From positions 1 to 54,764 of the forward strand of contig JANPLZ010000144.1 in assembly GCA_031422555.1 (NCBI GenBank): 54,764 bases of DNA, given 5' to 3'. The notes under the pieces were generated by a model. It saw only the letters and a list, made by a program, of their open reading frames with translations. It had not been told where the DNA came from and did no database searches. Source of the stretch: JANNAT01 sp031422555. Lineage in GTDB: Bacteria > Pseudomonadota > Alphaproteobacteria > Rhodobacterales > Rhodobacteraceae. Shown here piece by piece: positions 37,616-45,559 of the stretch; positions within the stretch are counted from its first letter, which is position 1; each line of letters opens with the position of its first letter. Made by a program: the position numbers and the translations under genes.

Positions 37616-37676
37616 TTTTCGCTTATTTTCCAATTTTACACTGTAAACCATTGACAGACAACATTATTAAAAATTC

Positions 37677-37725
37677 TTGTCCTAGTCAGATTAGGGCGAT
37701 CACTAGGACAAATACCAGGACAAAA
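37677..37725. repeat. Left integrase arm-type repeats
   Basis: Three copies of a CTAGGACAAA-like sequence: inverted TTGTCCTAG (37677-37685), CTAGGACAAA (37703-37712) and CAGGACAAAA (37716-37725). The same word is repeated inside the other end of the element, next to the integrase, as expected for arm-type binding sites of a lambda-type integrase. Confidence 0.65.
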
Positions 37726-37754
37726 ACCGTTGCCAATGACGTAAGCGGGATGCG

Positions 37755-37777
37755 AAAAAGGGACCGTTTGGCCCCTT
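37755..37777 (-). terminator. Second terminator after the tape-measure unit
   Basis: AAGGGACC-GTTT-GGCCCCTT (one mismatch) followed on the minus strand by TTTTT. It lies 24 bp beyond the first hairpin and insulates the att end from the structural genes. Confidence 0.65.
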
Positions 37778-37796
37778 AAATTTGTGTGCAATGACG

Positions 37797-37816
37797 AAAA
37801 GACCGCGTCAGCGGTC
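37797..37816 (-). terminator. Intrinsic terminator directly after the 107-aa gene
   Basis: Perfect hairpin GACCGC-GTCA-GCGGTC (37801-37816) beginning at the base after the stop codon, followed on the minus strand by TTTT. Its core is one copy of the CCGC-N4-GCGG palindrome that recurs through the element. Confidence 0.7.
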
Positions 37817-38140
37817 CTAATCAGCAACCCGGTATGTTATCGTATCCTCTAACTTCCCTGTGTCGGGGTCGTACACCATCACTTTCCGCGTGCACGTGCA
37901 CGTGAGCGGATTCCAAGTCTCTTTCAAACGTCCATTGTTATCGTCGTCGTAAGTAAATTCGGTAAAGTTGATCGTCGTGCCGCTAATTTTGTCGACCCGC
38001 GATATCTGCCCCTTGGCGTTGTAGTGCAATCTGGTTCGCGTGATCACCCGATCTGCCGGGGCGGGGTCCACACCTGCAGCGCGGGCTTCGTTATCGCGGA
38101 TTCGTCTGTCATGTATGCCGAATGGGGAAGGTGATGGCAT
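37817..38140 (-). CDS. Unknown 107-residue protein after the tape-measure gene
   Basis: No family recognised. The C-terminal 70 residues are beta-strand-like, with Tyr-Asp repeats (LHYNAKGQISRV, EFTYDDDNNGRL, MVYDPDTGKLEDTITY) that recall YD/RHS-like repeats. It starts 6 bp after the tape-measure stop and ends at tandem terminators, so it is the last gene of that transcript. A minor tail component is possible by position only. Confidence 0.6.
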   Translation of the reverse strand: MPSPSPFGIHDRRIRDNEARAAGVDPAPADRVITRTRLHYNAKGQISRVDKISGTTINFTEFTYDDDNNGRLKETWNPLTCTCTRKVMVYDPDTGKLEDTITYRVAD

Positions 38141-38146
38141 GATTTT

Positions 38147-41100
38147 TTATCCGTTCTTGCCTAGTGCATTCTGCCCCGCGCGCGCCATATCGGCGGCGAT
38201 TTGGGTTTTCGAGCGGCGAAAAGAGTCGGCGTCTGGCGTGGTGATGTTAAAGGTCTGTGGCATGTTGATCACCTTGCCCCCGGCGCTGTCGCCAGACATT
38301 TCAACACCGATTTTCCGCCCGCGTGACAGTGGAATCACGGCCTCATTATCGTGCAAAATCGCGGGAATTCCGGACGTGTTTGCCGTGCCTTGCGCGAAGT
38401 GCGGCGCGTTGCGGAATGCCGATACGGGGGCGGATGCAAAGCCTACAGGGCTGTTGGACATGCCGCCTTCGGAGAAAGCCCCCAAGACCATGCCAAGAAG
38501 TCCACCTACGCCGCCAAGGCCGGACAGGATGCCGCCACCCCCGCCGCCTGCAGATGCCGCGCCAACCATGGAAGCGTGCTGTTGACCGCCTGACACGATT
38601 GCGCTGCGAACGGTGGAAGCGTGCTGCGACCCGCTAGTGCTCGTCGCCGTCCGGACCTGCGTTGCGTGCGACACGCCTGCAGCGCGTACCGATGATCCTG
38701 CAGACTGTCCGCCTGCGATCATGCCGCCCTGTACGGTCTGGCCTGCCTGCATACCGCCTTGCCCCATGGCCGTGGCAATCTGCGAAGAGACCTGTTGACC
38801 CGCTTGCACCATGGCTTGGCTGATCGAAGTGCCCGCCTGTACGCCACCCTGTGCCACGTCTGCGCCGCCGCCAACGCCCGGTACAGGCGCGTCACCTGTT
38901 GAAGAAAACAGACCGCCGAACAATCCGCCAAGGCCTTTACTGTCTGCGTTGCCGCGCCCGAACAAATTCATAATTTCGGCTGTAGCTTTGTCGGCAACGA
39001 TATCAGCGAACACGCCCAAGACGGACTCGCCAAGGGATTCTAGGTCAAACTTTCCAGTTTTGATAAAGTCAGAAATTGTAGTTTTCAGGCTGTTGATTGC
39101 CCCCATTTCAATTTGCTGTCCGGCCTCAATCCAGTTTGGAACAGATTTCATCCATTCCTTTACGGGGTCTTGGGCAACCTTACGCAGCTCTTCATTTAGC
39201 GCCGCCGCTGCGTCAATCTGCCGGATCATGGCTTCGGTCTGAGAGTCCACCATGCCGCCACCCGCTGCCATGGCTTCTGCCATTAGGCGCGCGCCTTCGG
39301 CAGTTTCAAACTGTCCAGAGGCCAGCAAACCAAGTTCAATTCGCTCTGCTTCCAAGGAAGTCAGGCGTTCGGATAGGGTATTGTTAAGCTGTTCTGTCGC
39401 GGCTTGTTCTTCGTTGAGAGCGCCCGCCCGCCCGCCGCCGCTTCCTGCGCCACTACCACTTGACGCGGGGCGGTTCTTTTCGCTGATAGCAGAGCGCAAG
39501 CGTTCTGTTTCTTTGGCGGCTGCGTCCAAATCGGCGATACGACCGGATTCGGCGGCGATCTGATCAAAGTTCAATTTTTGACCGCGCGTCCCCGCTGTGC
39601 TGATCATATCTTCAAGCTGCACAGTGCGGTTTGCTGCCATGCCTGAGAGGCCTTCGGACAGTTCAAGATTCAAGGCGCGGTTTTGCGCCCGGATACCTGC
39701 GATCTGGCCTTCAACGCTTTTGCCCATCAGGGCGAGAGCGCCCGGAACACCATTCAAATTAGAAAGAAGCATTGCGGCGGCGTCCGCTGCCGTGCCGATA
39801 GTATATGCAAGGTTTGACGCCGCGCCGGATGCATTATCGCTTGCGCCTGCAACGCCGTCTTGAGTGGCCTTTAGGCGGAGTCCGGCGTCTTCTGCCTTGA
39901 TCAACTGCACAAGGAAGGCACGGGCCGAACCTTCGGACTTGTCGAGTCCACCCGTGACGGATTCGACTTCTGTACGCATGCGGGTGACGGCGGCAAACTG
40001 TTCTTCGAAGGTCTTCGCGGCTTTGATCTGATCAAGCATGCTAAGCAGAACGCGGGCTTCGTCGTTCGTGGTTGAAAACGCAATTCGAAGGTCATCCACA
40101 TCGGTAGTAAGCCATCCGCCGGTGACTTCACTTTCCAGCGCGCCAAACACGTCGCGGGTCGCGTTCGTGGCCTCAATCGCTGCGATTTGTTGCAGCTTTT
40201 CAAGGTGGACCTGCAGTTCGGCATTCACCCGCCCGTAACCATCGGCAAGGCTTCCAAGAGTGCTGTCGGCAAGGGTCCGGGTGGCCGATTCCATGGTGGA
40301 AACGGCGGTAGTGGCGTCGGACAGAGCATCGGTGAAAGACTTAGTTTCTTCCCCGGCAGACGTCAGCCAATAAAAGATTGCTGCCCCGGCGGCGATGACG
40401 CCAACCGTCACAAGGCTGACGGGATTGATAATAGACAGGAAGCCCGATGCGACTGCAGACAGTGCCGCCTTGCCGCCCCCCAAACCGTTCAAAACCTGCG
40501 AAACCTGCGTGCCCTGCTGTACTGCCATCATAAGGGGGGACTGTCCGGCTGCGAGCATCACGCCAATATCGTTGAACTGATATCCGAGATTGGCAACTGC
40601 AGCGCCGCTGACGCGGCTTGTCCCGGCGAGCGTCTCATTCGCCGCTGACGCGGCCAACATCGACTGTGCAGCCCGTTCGCGTGCAGATGCGGCAAGCTGG
40701 GAAGTGATCACGCCTTCCCGCTCTGCCATGCTGATTTCATCCAAGGCGGCGGCATATTGAGTCGATGCGGTGAAGAGCGGGTTGTATTTACTGCGAAGTG
40801 AATCGAGGGAGGCCGCGTGAGCGGCGGCGGCATTGGTGGCCTGCACTTCGGCGGCTGCATTTTCGGACAGCATCGCGGCGTTACGGCGCAATTCATTGGA
40901 CGTGTCGGCAAAGCCGGACCGCGCACCCCGGACGTCAAGCGGGGTCTGTGCATTGATCAGAGAGGATTGAAGCCGTGCAAGTTCGGACTGCAGCTTGGCG
41001 ACGCCGGACGTATCGCCAAGAGAATTCAGGCGCATAGAAAGCCGCTGCGCTTCATTCTCTGAGATACGAAGAGCGGACGCGGCGGATAGCGCGGTGCGCT

Positions 41101-41365
41101 GTATGGCGGCGGCTGCACGGGTGGACGCGGATTCTGTTTTGGTTTGTGCAGCGGACAGGGCGTTTGCTTCACGTGTGGCGGCTGTCAGGCCGGACACGTC
41201 CACTTTGGGGCTGATATTTCTAAGTTTGGTGAAAGCGCCTGTCGTATCGCGATCAAGATCAGCGACGGCCTTCTTAACCGATGCAATTGCAGCCGTGAAT
41301 TGCTTGGACCCCGCTTGTGCGGCGGTGGCGTCAATTTTCAATTGTATCGAGTGAGACTCTGCCAT
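38147..41365 (-). CDS. Phage tail length tape-measure protein
   Basis: 1072 residues. A long alpha-helical, Ala/Ser-rich N-terminal half; the segment GYQFNDIGVMLAAGQSPLMM (about 261-280) typical of prophage tape-measure proteins; a hydrophobic stretch (about 303-334); a second helical region; a Gly/Ser/Gln-rich stretch with repeated AGQ and SxQHAS units (about 850-970); and the usual C-terminal ending with FAQGTANTSGIPAILHDNEA. Such proteins fix tail length and are injected with DNA. It is the only recognisable virion gene in the element. Chaperone, tube and baseplate genes that normally flank it are missing. Confidence 0.88.
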   Translation of the reverse strand: MAESHSIQLKIDATAAQAGSKQFTAAIASVKKAVADLDRDTTGAFTKLRNISPKVDVSGLTAATREANALSAAQTKTESASTRAAAAIQRTALSAASALRISENEAQRLSMRLNSLGDTSGVAKLQSELARLQSSLINAQTPLDVRGARSGFADTSNELRRNAAMLSENAAAEVQATNAAAAHAASLDSLRSKYNPLFTASTQYAAALDEISMAEREGVITSQLAASARERAAQSMLAASAANETLAGTSRVSGAAVANLGYQFNDIGVMLAAGQSPLMMAVQQGTQVSQVLNGLGGGKAALSAVASGFLSIINPVSLVTVGVIAAGAAIFYWLTSAGEETKSFTDALSDATTAVSTMESATRTLADSTLGSLADGYGRVNAELQVHLEKLQQIAAIEATNATRDVFGALESEVTGGWLTTDVDDLRIAFSTTNDEARVLLSMLDQIKAAKTFEEQFAAVTRMRTEVESVTGGLDKSEGSARAFLVQLIKAEDAGLRLKATQDGVAGASDNASGAASNLAYTIGTAADAAAMLLSNLNGVPGALALMGKSVEGQIAGIRAQNRALNLELSEGLSGMAANRTVQLEDMISTAGTRGQKLNFDQIAAESGRIADLDAAAKETERLRSAISEKNRPASSGSGAGSGGGRAGALNEEQAATEQLNNTLSERLTSLEAERIELGLLASGQFETAEGARLMAEAMAAGGGMVDSQTEAMIRQIDAAAALNEELRKVAQDPVKEWMKSVPNWIEAGQQIEMGAINSLKTTISDFIKTGKFDLESLGESVLGVFADIVADKATAEIMNLFGRGNADSKGLGGLFGGLFSSTGDAPVPGVGGGADVAQGGVQAGTSISQAMVQAGQQVSSQIATAMGQGGMQAGQTVQGGMIAGGQSAGSSVRAAGVSHATQVRTATSTSGSQHASTVRSAIVSGGQQHASMVGAASAGGGGGGILSGLGGVGGLLGMVLGAFSEGGMSNSPVGFASAPVSAFRNAPHFAQGTANTSGIPAILHDNEAVIPLSRGRKIGVEMSGDSAGGKVINMPQTFNITTPDADSFRRSKTQIAADMARAGQNALGKNG

Positions 41366-41410
41366 GATATTTCTTTTATGAGGGATTATGCCATTCTAAA
41401 GACGGGTCTT

Positions 41411-41448
41411 AAAAAGGTGTGGGGCGGCGAATGCAGACACCGCCCCAC
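41411..41448 (-). terminator. Terminator upstream of the tape-measure gene
   Basis: Perfect 9-bp stem GTGGGGCGG / CCGCCCCAC with a 12-nt loop, followed on the minus strand by ACCTTTTT. It separates the resolvase transcript from the tape-measure gene, which begins 46 bp later and so needs its own promoter or antitermination. Confidence 0.7.
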
Positions 41449-41565
41449 AATGAGTCATGGCAAACTCGGAGTAATGGAATTATTACACAACTGGCCTAAA
41501 AATGCAAATTTGAGAGGGTCAAAACGGGTCACCATAAACACCAATGAATCTGATTCAAGGCGGTT

Positions 41566-41591
41566 GTTGCATAACCCAATGCAACTTTTTT
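41566..41591 (+). terminator. Orphan plus-strand terminator-like hairpin
   Basis: GTTGCAT-AACCCA-ATGCAAC followed by TTTTTT on the plus strand. No plus-strand gene lies upstream within the element, so a small untranslated RNA in 41366-41591 or antisense control of the tape-measure promoter are possible. Confidence 0.55.
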
Positions 41592-41738
41592 CTGGTAATA
41601 TATAAATTTTGGCGGGAAATGTTAATTGGAACAGGGGTAGGGCCTGTTTTGGGATTTTCGATCTGGATTATTGCCAACCGGACGCGAATTTAGGGCAAAA
41701 TCGGATAAAAGTTGCAGTGAAGTTGCAGTCGAAAATCG

Positions 41739-41763
41739 GGAAGTTGCACAGCAACTTCCTTTT
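41739..41763 (+). terminator. Second orphan plus-strand hairpin
   Basis: Perfect 9-bp stem GGAAGTTGC-ACA-GCAACTTCC then TTTTA. Its arms contain the same AAGTTGC word repeated just upstream at 41709 and 41720, so it may be a protein-binding site rather than a terminator. Confidence 0.5.
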
Positions 41764-41901
41764 AGTCACTACGAGCACTATATCTGGTAACCCACCCTAC
41801 CCGGATGGGACCCTTGGCACTACATCTAGTGTTTTGACGCGCCTAACGGCGCGCGGGTCAATTCATCCGGCTTGTGTGACCCTAAGCCGTCAACAGCCGC
41901 G

Positions 41902-42495
41902 CTACGACGCGTCAGCATCCTTGATGATCCGGTAAACCGATGCTCTACCAATCCCCAATTGGGTGGCGATTTCATCGGGCTTGAACCCGCGTTCACGATA
42001 CTTCAAGACGTCTGCAGCCTTGGCACGGGCAGTCGGTGCGCGACCCTTATACTTGCCTTCTGCCTTTGCCTTGACGATGCCATAGGCACGGCGTTCTGCC
42101 AGCCTGTCGCGCTCGAATTGGGCTACCGCACCCATCATCCTAACCAATAGCATTTGGGTAGGGTCTTTCGGGTCCAGAGGTGTAGGCGAGAGGTCGGGTA
42201 GTAGCCATATGACGTGGCGGTTGGAGGGGTTAGTTATGGCGGCGTCAGCCGCCGAAAGGTCACGGAAAGCGCGGTCAAGCTTGGCGGACACGATACAGAT
42301 TCGCCTTGTTTCATTGGCGTTTGCGTTCGCTTCCTGCAGCATCTTGTCAAACACCGGGCGTTCGTGTCGCGTACTGGCCTCTTCGTAAAAGAACCGCGTG
42401 CAGCCCAATGCCTTCAAGGTGGCAATCTGATCATTCCAGCCTGCAGCCTGTTCCGTCTTGCTTACGCTGACGCGTACATATCCCCATTTTTCCAC
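41902..42495 (-). CDS. Serine recombinase (resolvase/invertase family)
   Basis: 197 residues from GTG 42495 (AGGAGG 7 nt upstream). The catalytic domain has YVRVS with the nucleophilic Ser, SAKLDRAFRDLSAA with catalytic Arg residues, and GAVAQFERDRLAERRAYGI; a short C-terminal helix-turn-helix (EIATQLGIGRASVYRIIK) contacts DNA. Odd feature: LDRAFR replaces the usual LDRLGR. It could resolve multimers or invert DNA. It has its own promoter at 42535-42562. Confidence 0.9.
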   Translation of the reverse strand: MEKWGYVRVSVSKTEQAAGWNDQIATLKALGCTRFFYEEASTRHERPVFDKMLQEANANANETRRICIVSAKLDRAFRDLSAADAAITNPSNRHVIWLLPDLSPTPLDPKDPTQMLLVRMMGAVAQFERDRLAERRAYGIVKAKAEGKYKGRAPTARAKAADVLKYRERGFKPDEIATQLGIGRASVYRIIKDADAS

Positions 42496-42534
42496 GGTCT
42501 CACCTCCTTATTCTCACAAGCATCTAGAGGTCTT

Positions 42535-42562
42535 GATATAGTATCACTAGGCGGCGAGTCAA
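42535..42562 (-). promoter_or_regulatory. Putative promoter of the serine recombinase
   Basis: TTGACT (42562-42557), 16-nt spacer, TATATC (42540-42535) on the minus strand, 40 bp before the GTG start. Confidence 0.55.
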
Positions 42563-42656
42563 TGGTGTGTGAGACGGATTCAGAGGTACTTTCTCATTAT
42601 CTTTAGGGACGTCCCTAGTGAGACGGGTGTTTGTCGATAAGGCGGGGATGGTAGGG

Positions 42657-42676
42657 GCCTGCGTTAGCAGGCTTTT
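42657..42676 (+). terminator. Orphan plus-strand terminator-like hairpin
   Basis: Perfect 6-bp stem GCCTGC-GTTA-GCAGGC followed by TTTT. No plus-strand gene ends here; it may close a short RNA starting in 42500-42650, or be a relative of the CCGC-N4-GCGG palindromes. Confidence 0.45.
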
Positions 42677-42852
42677 GAGCGTTTGCCCCTAGATTTGCCG
42701 AATGTGACGTTTGCGACATTGTGTGTCGGTAACGTGCAACTATGTCCTCGTTGCGCATATTCAGACGCGCGGCGGCTAAATGGCATATTTTTGCGTTCTC
42801 TGATGACCGGGAACCCGTCTAAGGTGAAAGGAGAATCCAAAAGGTTGATTGC

Positions 42853-44058
42853 ATGACACTTCGTTTCCGACAAACATTCACTCTATTCCCCGGCGTCCGG
42901 ATCAATGTCGGAAAGCGTGGTATAAGTACAAGCATTGGCGTACCGGGCGCGACCGTGAACATCGGGCGGAAAGGTATTCGGGCCACTGTCGGTGCACCCG
43001 GTACAGGCATATCTTACAGCGCCCTAGTGATGCCATTCGGGCAAAGTGGTGGCGTTCCTACACCCCAGTCTTCCCCGGCGGATAATGGATTCATGCCCCC
43101 GCCTGTGGAAAGTCCGGCTGGGGGGAATACGCCGGAGTCTGCGAAAGTCTACATGCCACAGGCAGGTATGAAAGAGATTGCAAGTGCATCGGTGGAAGTC
43201 CTGACAAGCACGTCGCTAGTACCGCTACGCGACCTAATCGCGAAAGCACGTGAGCAACAGGCACAGGTAAAGGCAGACCTGAAAGAGGCGCGCGAAGAGC
43301 AGGCCACGCAACAAGGTGAGTTAAACCGGCGGAAAAACAGCTTTTTCCGATGGTTCTACAAGCGCCGAATCGCGGAATTGGAAGCCGCTTTACCAATCAC
43401 GTTGGCGGAGGTGGACCGACTCGCAAATTGGGAAGACAATACAAAAATAGCTGTCAGCTTTGAAGCCGGGGACGCCGCACAGCGCGCATATGCGTCCATG
43501 GTGCGGGGGTTTGACGTGCTTAAGCAAAGCGATAAGAAATGGGATGTGACCGCAGACCGGTCCACAAATCAATTCGTAGAGCGTACCCTTGCCAGTCGGA
43601 ACGTAGATCGTCACCCTGTAGTTCTTGATTTTAGTGCCACGGACTTAATCCAATTCGCGGGGCGCGCCATGCGGTTCGAAAACGTCAATGGTGACGATAT
43701 ACTGATCTATCCCGGCGTTGCTGTTATTACGCGTGCAGATGGTGTGTTTGCATTGATCGACATTCGGGAATTGCTGATTACTGTAGAGAGGGTGCGGTTC
43801 CACGAAATAGAAGGTGTTCCAAGGGACGCGAAAGTAGTTGGGCAGACTTGGGCTAAGACAAATAAGGACGGTTCACCCGACAAGCGGTTTAAGGATAACT
43901 ACTCAATCCCAATCGCCCTGTATGGGCAAATCGCCTTTCAGTCGCAGACTGGCGTGACCGAGGAATTCATGGTCTCGAATGCGGACGCTGCATTAGCCTT
44001 CGTAGAGGCTGTTAAAGTCTACCAGAGTGCGCTTGCGGAAACGGACTCGCCTTCTTGA
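42853..44058 (+). CDS. DUF4236 domain protein, element cargo
   Basis: 401 residues. The first 55 form the DUF4236 domain (RFRQTFTLFPGVRINVGKRG, SIGVPGATVNIGRKG, VGAPGTGISY). A Pro-rich linker, a charged coiled coil (about 128-170) and a globular C-terminal half with no family I can name follow. Only long plus-strand gene in the element. DUF4236 proteins are scattered among bacteria and mobile elements without a defined role. It is convergent with the 360-aa gene, leaving 13 bp between stops. Confidence 0.8.
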   Translation: MTLRFRQTFTLFPGVRINVGKRGISTSIGVPGATVNIGRKGIRATVGAPGTGISYSALVMPFGQSGGVPTPQSSPADNGFMPPPVESPAGGNTPESAKVYMPQAGMKEIASASVEVLTSTSLVPLRDLIAKAREQQAQVKADLKEAREEQATQQGELNRRKNSFFRWFYKRRIAELEAALPITLAEVDRLANWEDNTKIAVSFEAGDAAQRAYASMVRGFDVLKQSDKKWDVTADRSTNQFVERTLASRNVDRHPVVLDFSATDLIQFAGRAMRFENVNGDDILIYPGVAVITRADGVFALIDIRELLITVERVRFHEIEGVPRDAKVVGQTWAKTNKDGSPDKRFKDNYSIPIALYGQIAFQSQTGVTEEFMVSNADAALAFVEAVKVYQSALAETDSPS

Positions 44059-44071
44059 CGTTAGCAGTAGT

Positions 44072-45154
44072 TCACCTGTCAAAAAGTGAGCTTTGCCCTA
44101 TGCTGGCTTCAAACTCTGAGTAATTTCCTAGAATGGCCCGGACCGATTGGGGCGGCAGGGGGTCCGCCAGTTTATCTCCGTTGAATTCTAAAACACGCAA
44201 CACTCGCCTGTTCTTGGGGCGTCCGTCGATGTTTTGAAAAGCCCATTGAACTTTGAGATTGTCTAACACTTCTACGTGGAGTGCTTTTCTTTGAACCAAG
44301 TGCCAAAACTCCGCATCTTCGATTACGAAATAACAATCCCTTCTTATTTGGTCCTTACCCTTCCATTGCCGGGTTTTCTGGTCTTCCTTGTCCCAATTGG
44401 GAGAGGTGACATATATGCTTTCAATTGAAATAGCCCATTCGGGTTGATCTTCCTCCTTTGGCTTTCGAGCAGGTTTCTGCGCGCGTTCGGGAAAAGAGTT
44501 TCTTGGGATAGGAAAGTGATCATCGGATGTGAATCCGATCCGCCGAACGTCCTTATCCTCAATGCAGGCGGTGTAAAAATCGGCGCGCGCATCTATAGCA
44601 TCTGGAAGCGAGCCAACTTCCATTCCTACTTTCGCCAGTTCGTCAGGGCTTTTTTCCAGAACACCACGAACCATAGCAACAACAATTTGTGCAGCTTCAT
44701 TGCAGGCAGAATCATCACTTGACGGGTATGTTTCGGGCGTTTCAATAGCAGGCGCGTCTAACTCATCTAGAGTGGATTTTTCTAACGCATCTTCGATAAT
44801 TATTCGATGCCCTTGGCCAAAGGACTCCGCCCATTCTGCGGGCGTCTGTCCAGTTAGCCCCTCCACATAAGCCGAACCGACGTCGGTATTCAGGAAACCA
44901 AATACTGCGGCTGTGCCGCCGGAAACCCAAATTGCCAGCTTTGAAAGGAATGTACCTCCCTCAGGCGGTAGGACAATAACTTCATACTCAAGCCTGCCAT
45001 CAAAAAAGGTGTCATCTAATGCTTTGATGACCTTTTTGGCACTTTCAGCCGTAATTATAAAGGTTTCGAGTTTTAAGAAATGTTCTTCTACGTCAAAATG
45101 TATGTAAAGGCGGTCTGCGCGCCCATCGAATTCCAAAAGTAAATCGTCTTTCAT
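44072..45154 (-). CDS. Unknown 360-residue protein, element cargo
   Basis: No family recognised. Soluble, acidic N-terminal part; one hydrophobic stretch (about 70-88, LSKLAIWVSGGTAAVFGFL) that could be a single membrane helix; a charged middle; and a C-terminal domain (about 245-345) beginning ISIESIYVTSPNWDKEDQK, which looks beta-rich. Base composition is notably AT-richer than the host. Its position beside the DUF4236 gene, between recombinase and primase, is where satellites and prophages often carry accessory or defence genes. Confidence 0.65.
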   Translation of the reverse strand: MKDDLLLEFDGRADRLYIHFDVEEHFLKLETFIITAESAKKVIKALDDTFFDGRLEYEVIVLPPEGGTFLSKLAIWVSGGTAAVFGFLNTDVGSAYVEGLTGQTPAEWAESFGQGHRIIIEDALEKSTLDELDAPAIETPETYPSSDDSACNEAAQIVVAMVRGVLEKSPDELAKVGMEVGSLPDAIDARADFYTACIEDKDVRRIGFTSDDHFPIPRNSFPERAQKPARKPKEEDQPEWAISIESIYVTSPNWDKEDQKTRQWKGKDQIRRDCYFVIEDAEFWHLVQRKALHVEVLDNLKVQWAFQNIDGRPKNRRVLRVLEFNGDKLADPLPPQSVRAILGNYSEFEASIGQSSLFDR

Positions 45155-45361
45155 TCGGCTATCGCCTCCACCGTCAGTCGCAAAGCGTAAACCGCGATAA
45201 CATGCCCGAGCAAGATAATCCTACCGTCTAGTTGGCGATCTACCCCCAGCGTCCCCATCCAACCCCCAACCCCTTGGGGGCACTATTTTCTTTTGATAAC
45301 AGCACCTTGAACCATAAACCCCCCAACCACCACCCTTTTTGAATAGTTGAAATAAATAGAA

Positions 45362-45410
45362 GGGACACACACACCCCTGTCTATGAGGTCGGTGTGTGTG
45401 TGTGTGTCCC
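45362..45410. repeat. CA/TG dinucleotide inverted repeat
   Basis: GGGACACACACACC (45362-45375) is complementary to GGTGTGTGTGTGTGTGTCCC (45391-45410), whose TG tract is three units longer. The arms can pair in several registers with a 15-21-nt loop. Such tracts are prone to slippage. Confidence 0.7.
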
Positions 45411-45483
45411 CCCTCTGCCCTGCGCAACTGGCCAATTCCGTGGGGGGTTGGGGGTTTAGGCATAAGTACACGATATAAATGAT

Positions 45484-45510
45484 AAAAATGCCCCCAAGCC
45501 TCTGGGGGCA
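45484..45510 (-). terminator. Intrinsic terminator after the primase gene
   Basis: TGCCCCCA-n6-TGGGGGCA stem followed on the minus strand by TTTTT, about 50 bp beyond the primase stop. A second CTTGGGGGCA arm at 45511-45520 allows an alternative, mutually exclusive pairing. Confidence 0.7.
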
Positions 45511-45559
45511 CTTGGGGGCAGATTGTGAGACGTTGGGGGTAGATCACCGGGAAGACCGC

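Larger units (their letters stand above)
37356..37816. other. Gene-free junction: chromosomal flank, att copy, arm sites, terminators
   Basis: No credible gene. It contains the promoter side of the sugar-dehydrogenase gene (37356-37590), the left 25-bp att copy (37591-37615), an AT-rich stretch with three integrase-arm-like repeats (37677-37725) and two terminator hairpins (37755-37777, 37797-37816). Confidence 0.7.
41366..41901. other. 536-bp intergenic region between tape-measure and resolvase genes
   Basis: No credible ORF. It holds a minus-strand terminator (41411-41448), a possible tape-measure promoter (CATAAT with a weak TTTAAG 17 nt upstream, near 41395-41415), two plus-strand hairpins followed by T runs (41566-41591 and 41739-41763), and three direct AAGTTGCA copies (41709, 41720, 41741). 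A CGCGCC-TAAC-GGCGCG hairpin (41838-41853) lies downstream of the resolvase stop. Confidence 0.6.
42496..42852. other. Divergent regulatory region between resolvase and DUF4236 genes
   Basis: 357 bp without a credible ORF. It holds the resolvase promoter (42535-42562), a perfect 14-bp palindrome TAGGGACGTCCCTA (42604-42617) that could be a recombinase or repressor site, and a plus-strand hairpin GCCTGC-GTTA-GCAGGC followed by TTTT (42657-42676). Confidence 0.55.
45155..45559. other. Repeat-rich region downstream of the primase gene
   Basis: 405 bp without a credible gene. Contents: a CCCCCAA-CCCC-TTGGGGG hairpin (45263-45280), an inverted repeat of CA/TG dinucleotides (45362-45375 against 45391-45410), several GTTGGGGG/CCCCCAAC words, and the primase terminator (45484-45510). 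The promoter of the 360-aa gene must also lie here. Confidence 0.6.

Noticed and set aside
45236..45547. Small ORFs across the G-rich repeat region
   Set aside because: They run through hairpins and dinucleotide tracts, lack ribosome-binding sites and give low-complexity products.
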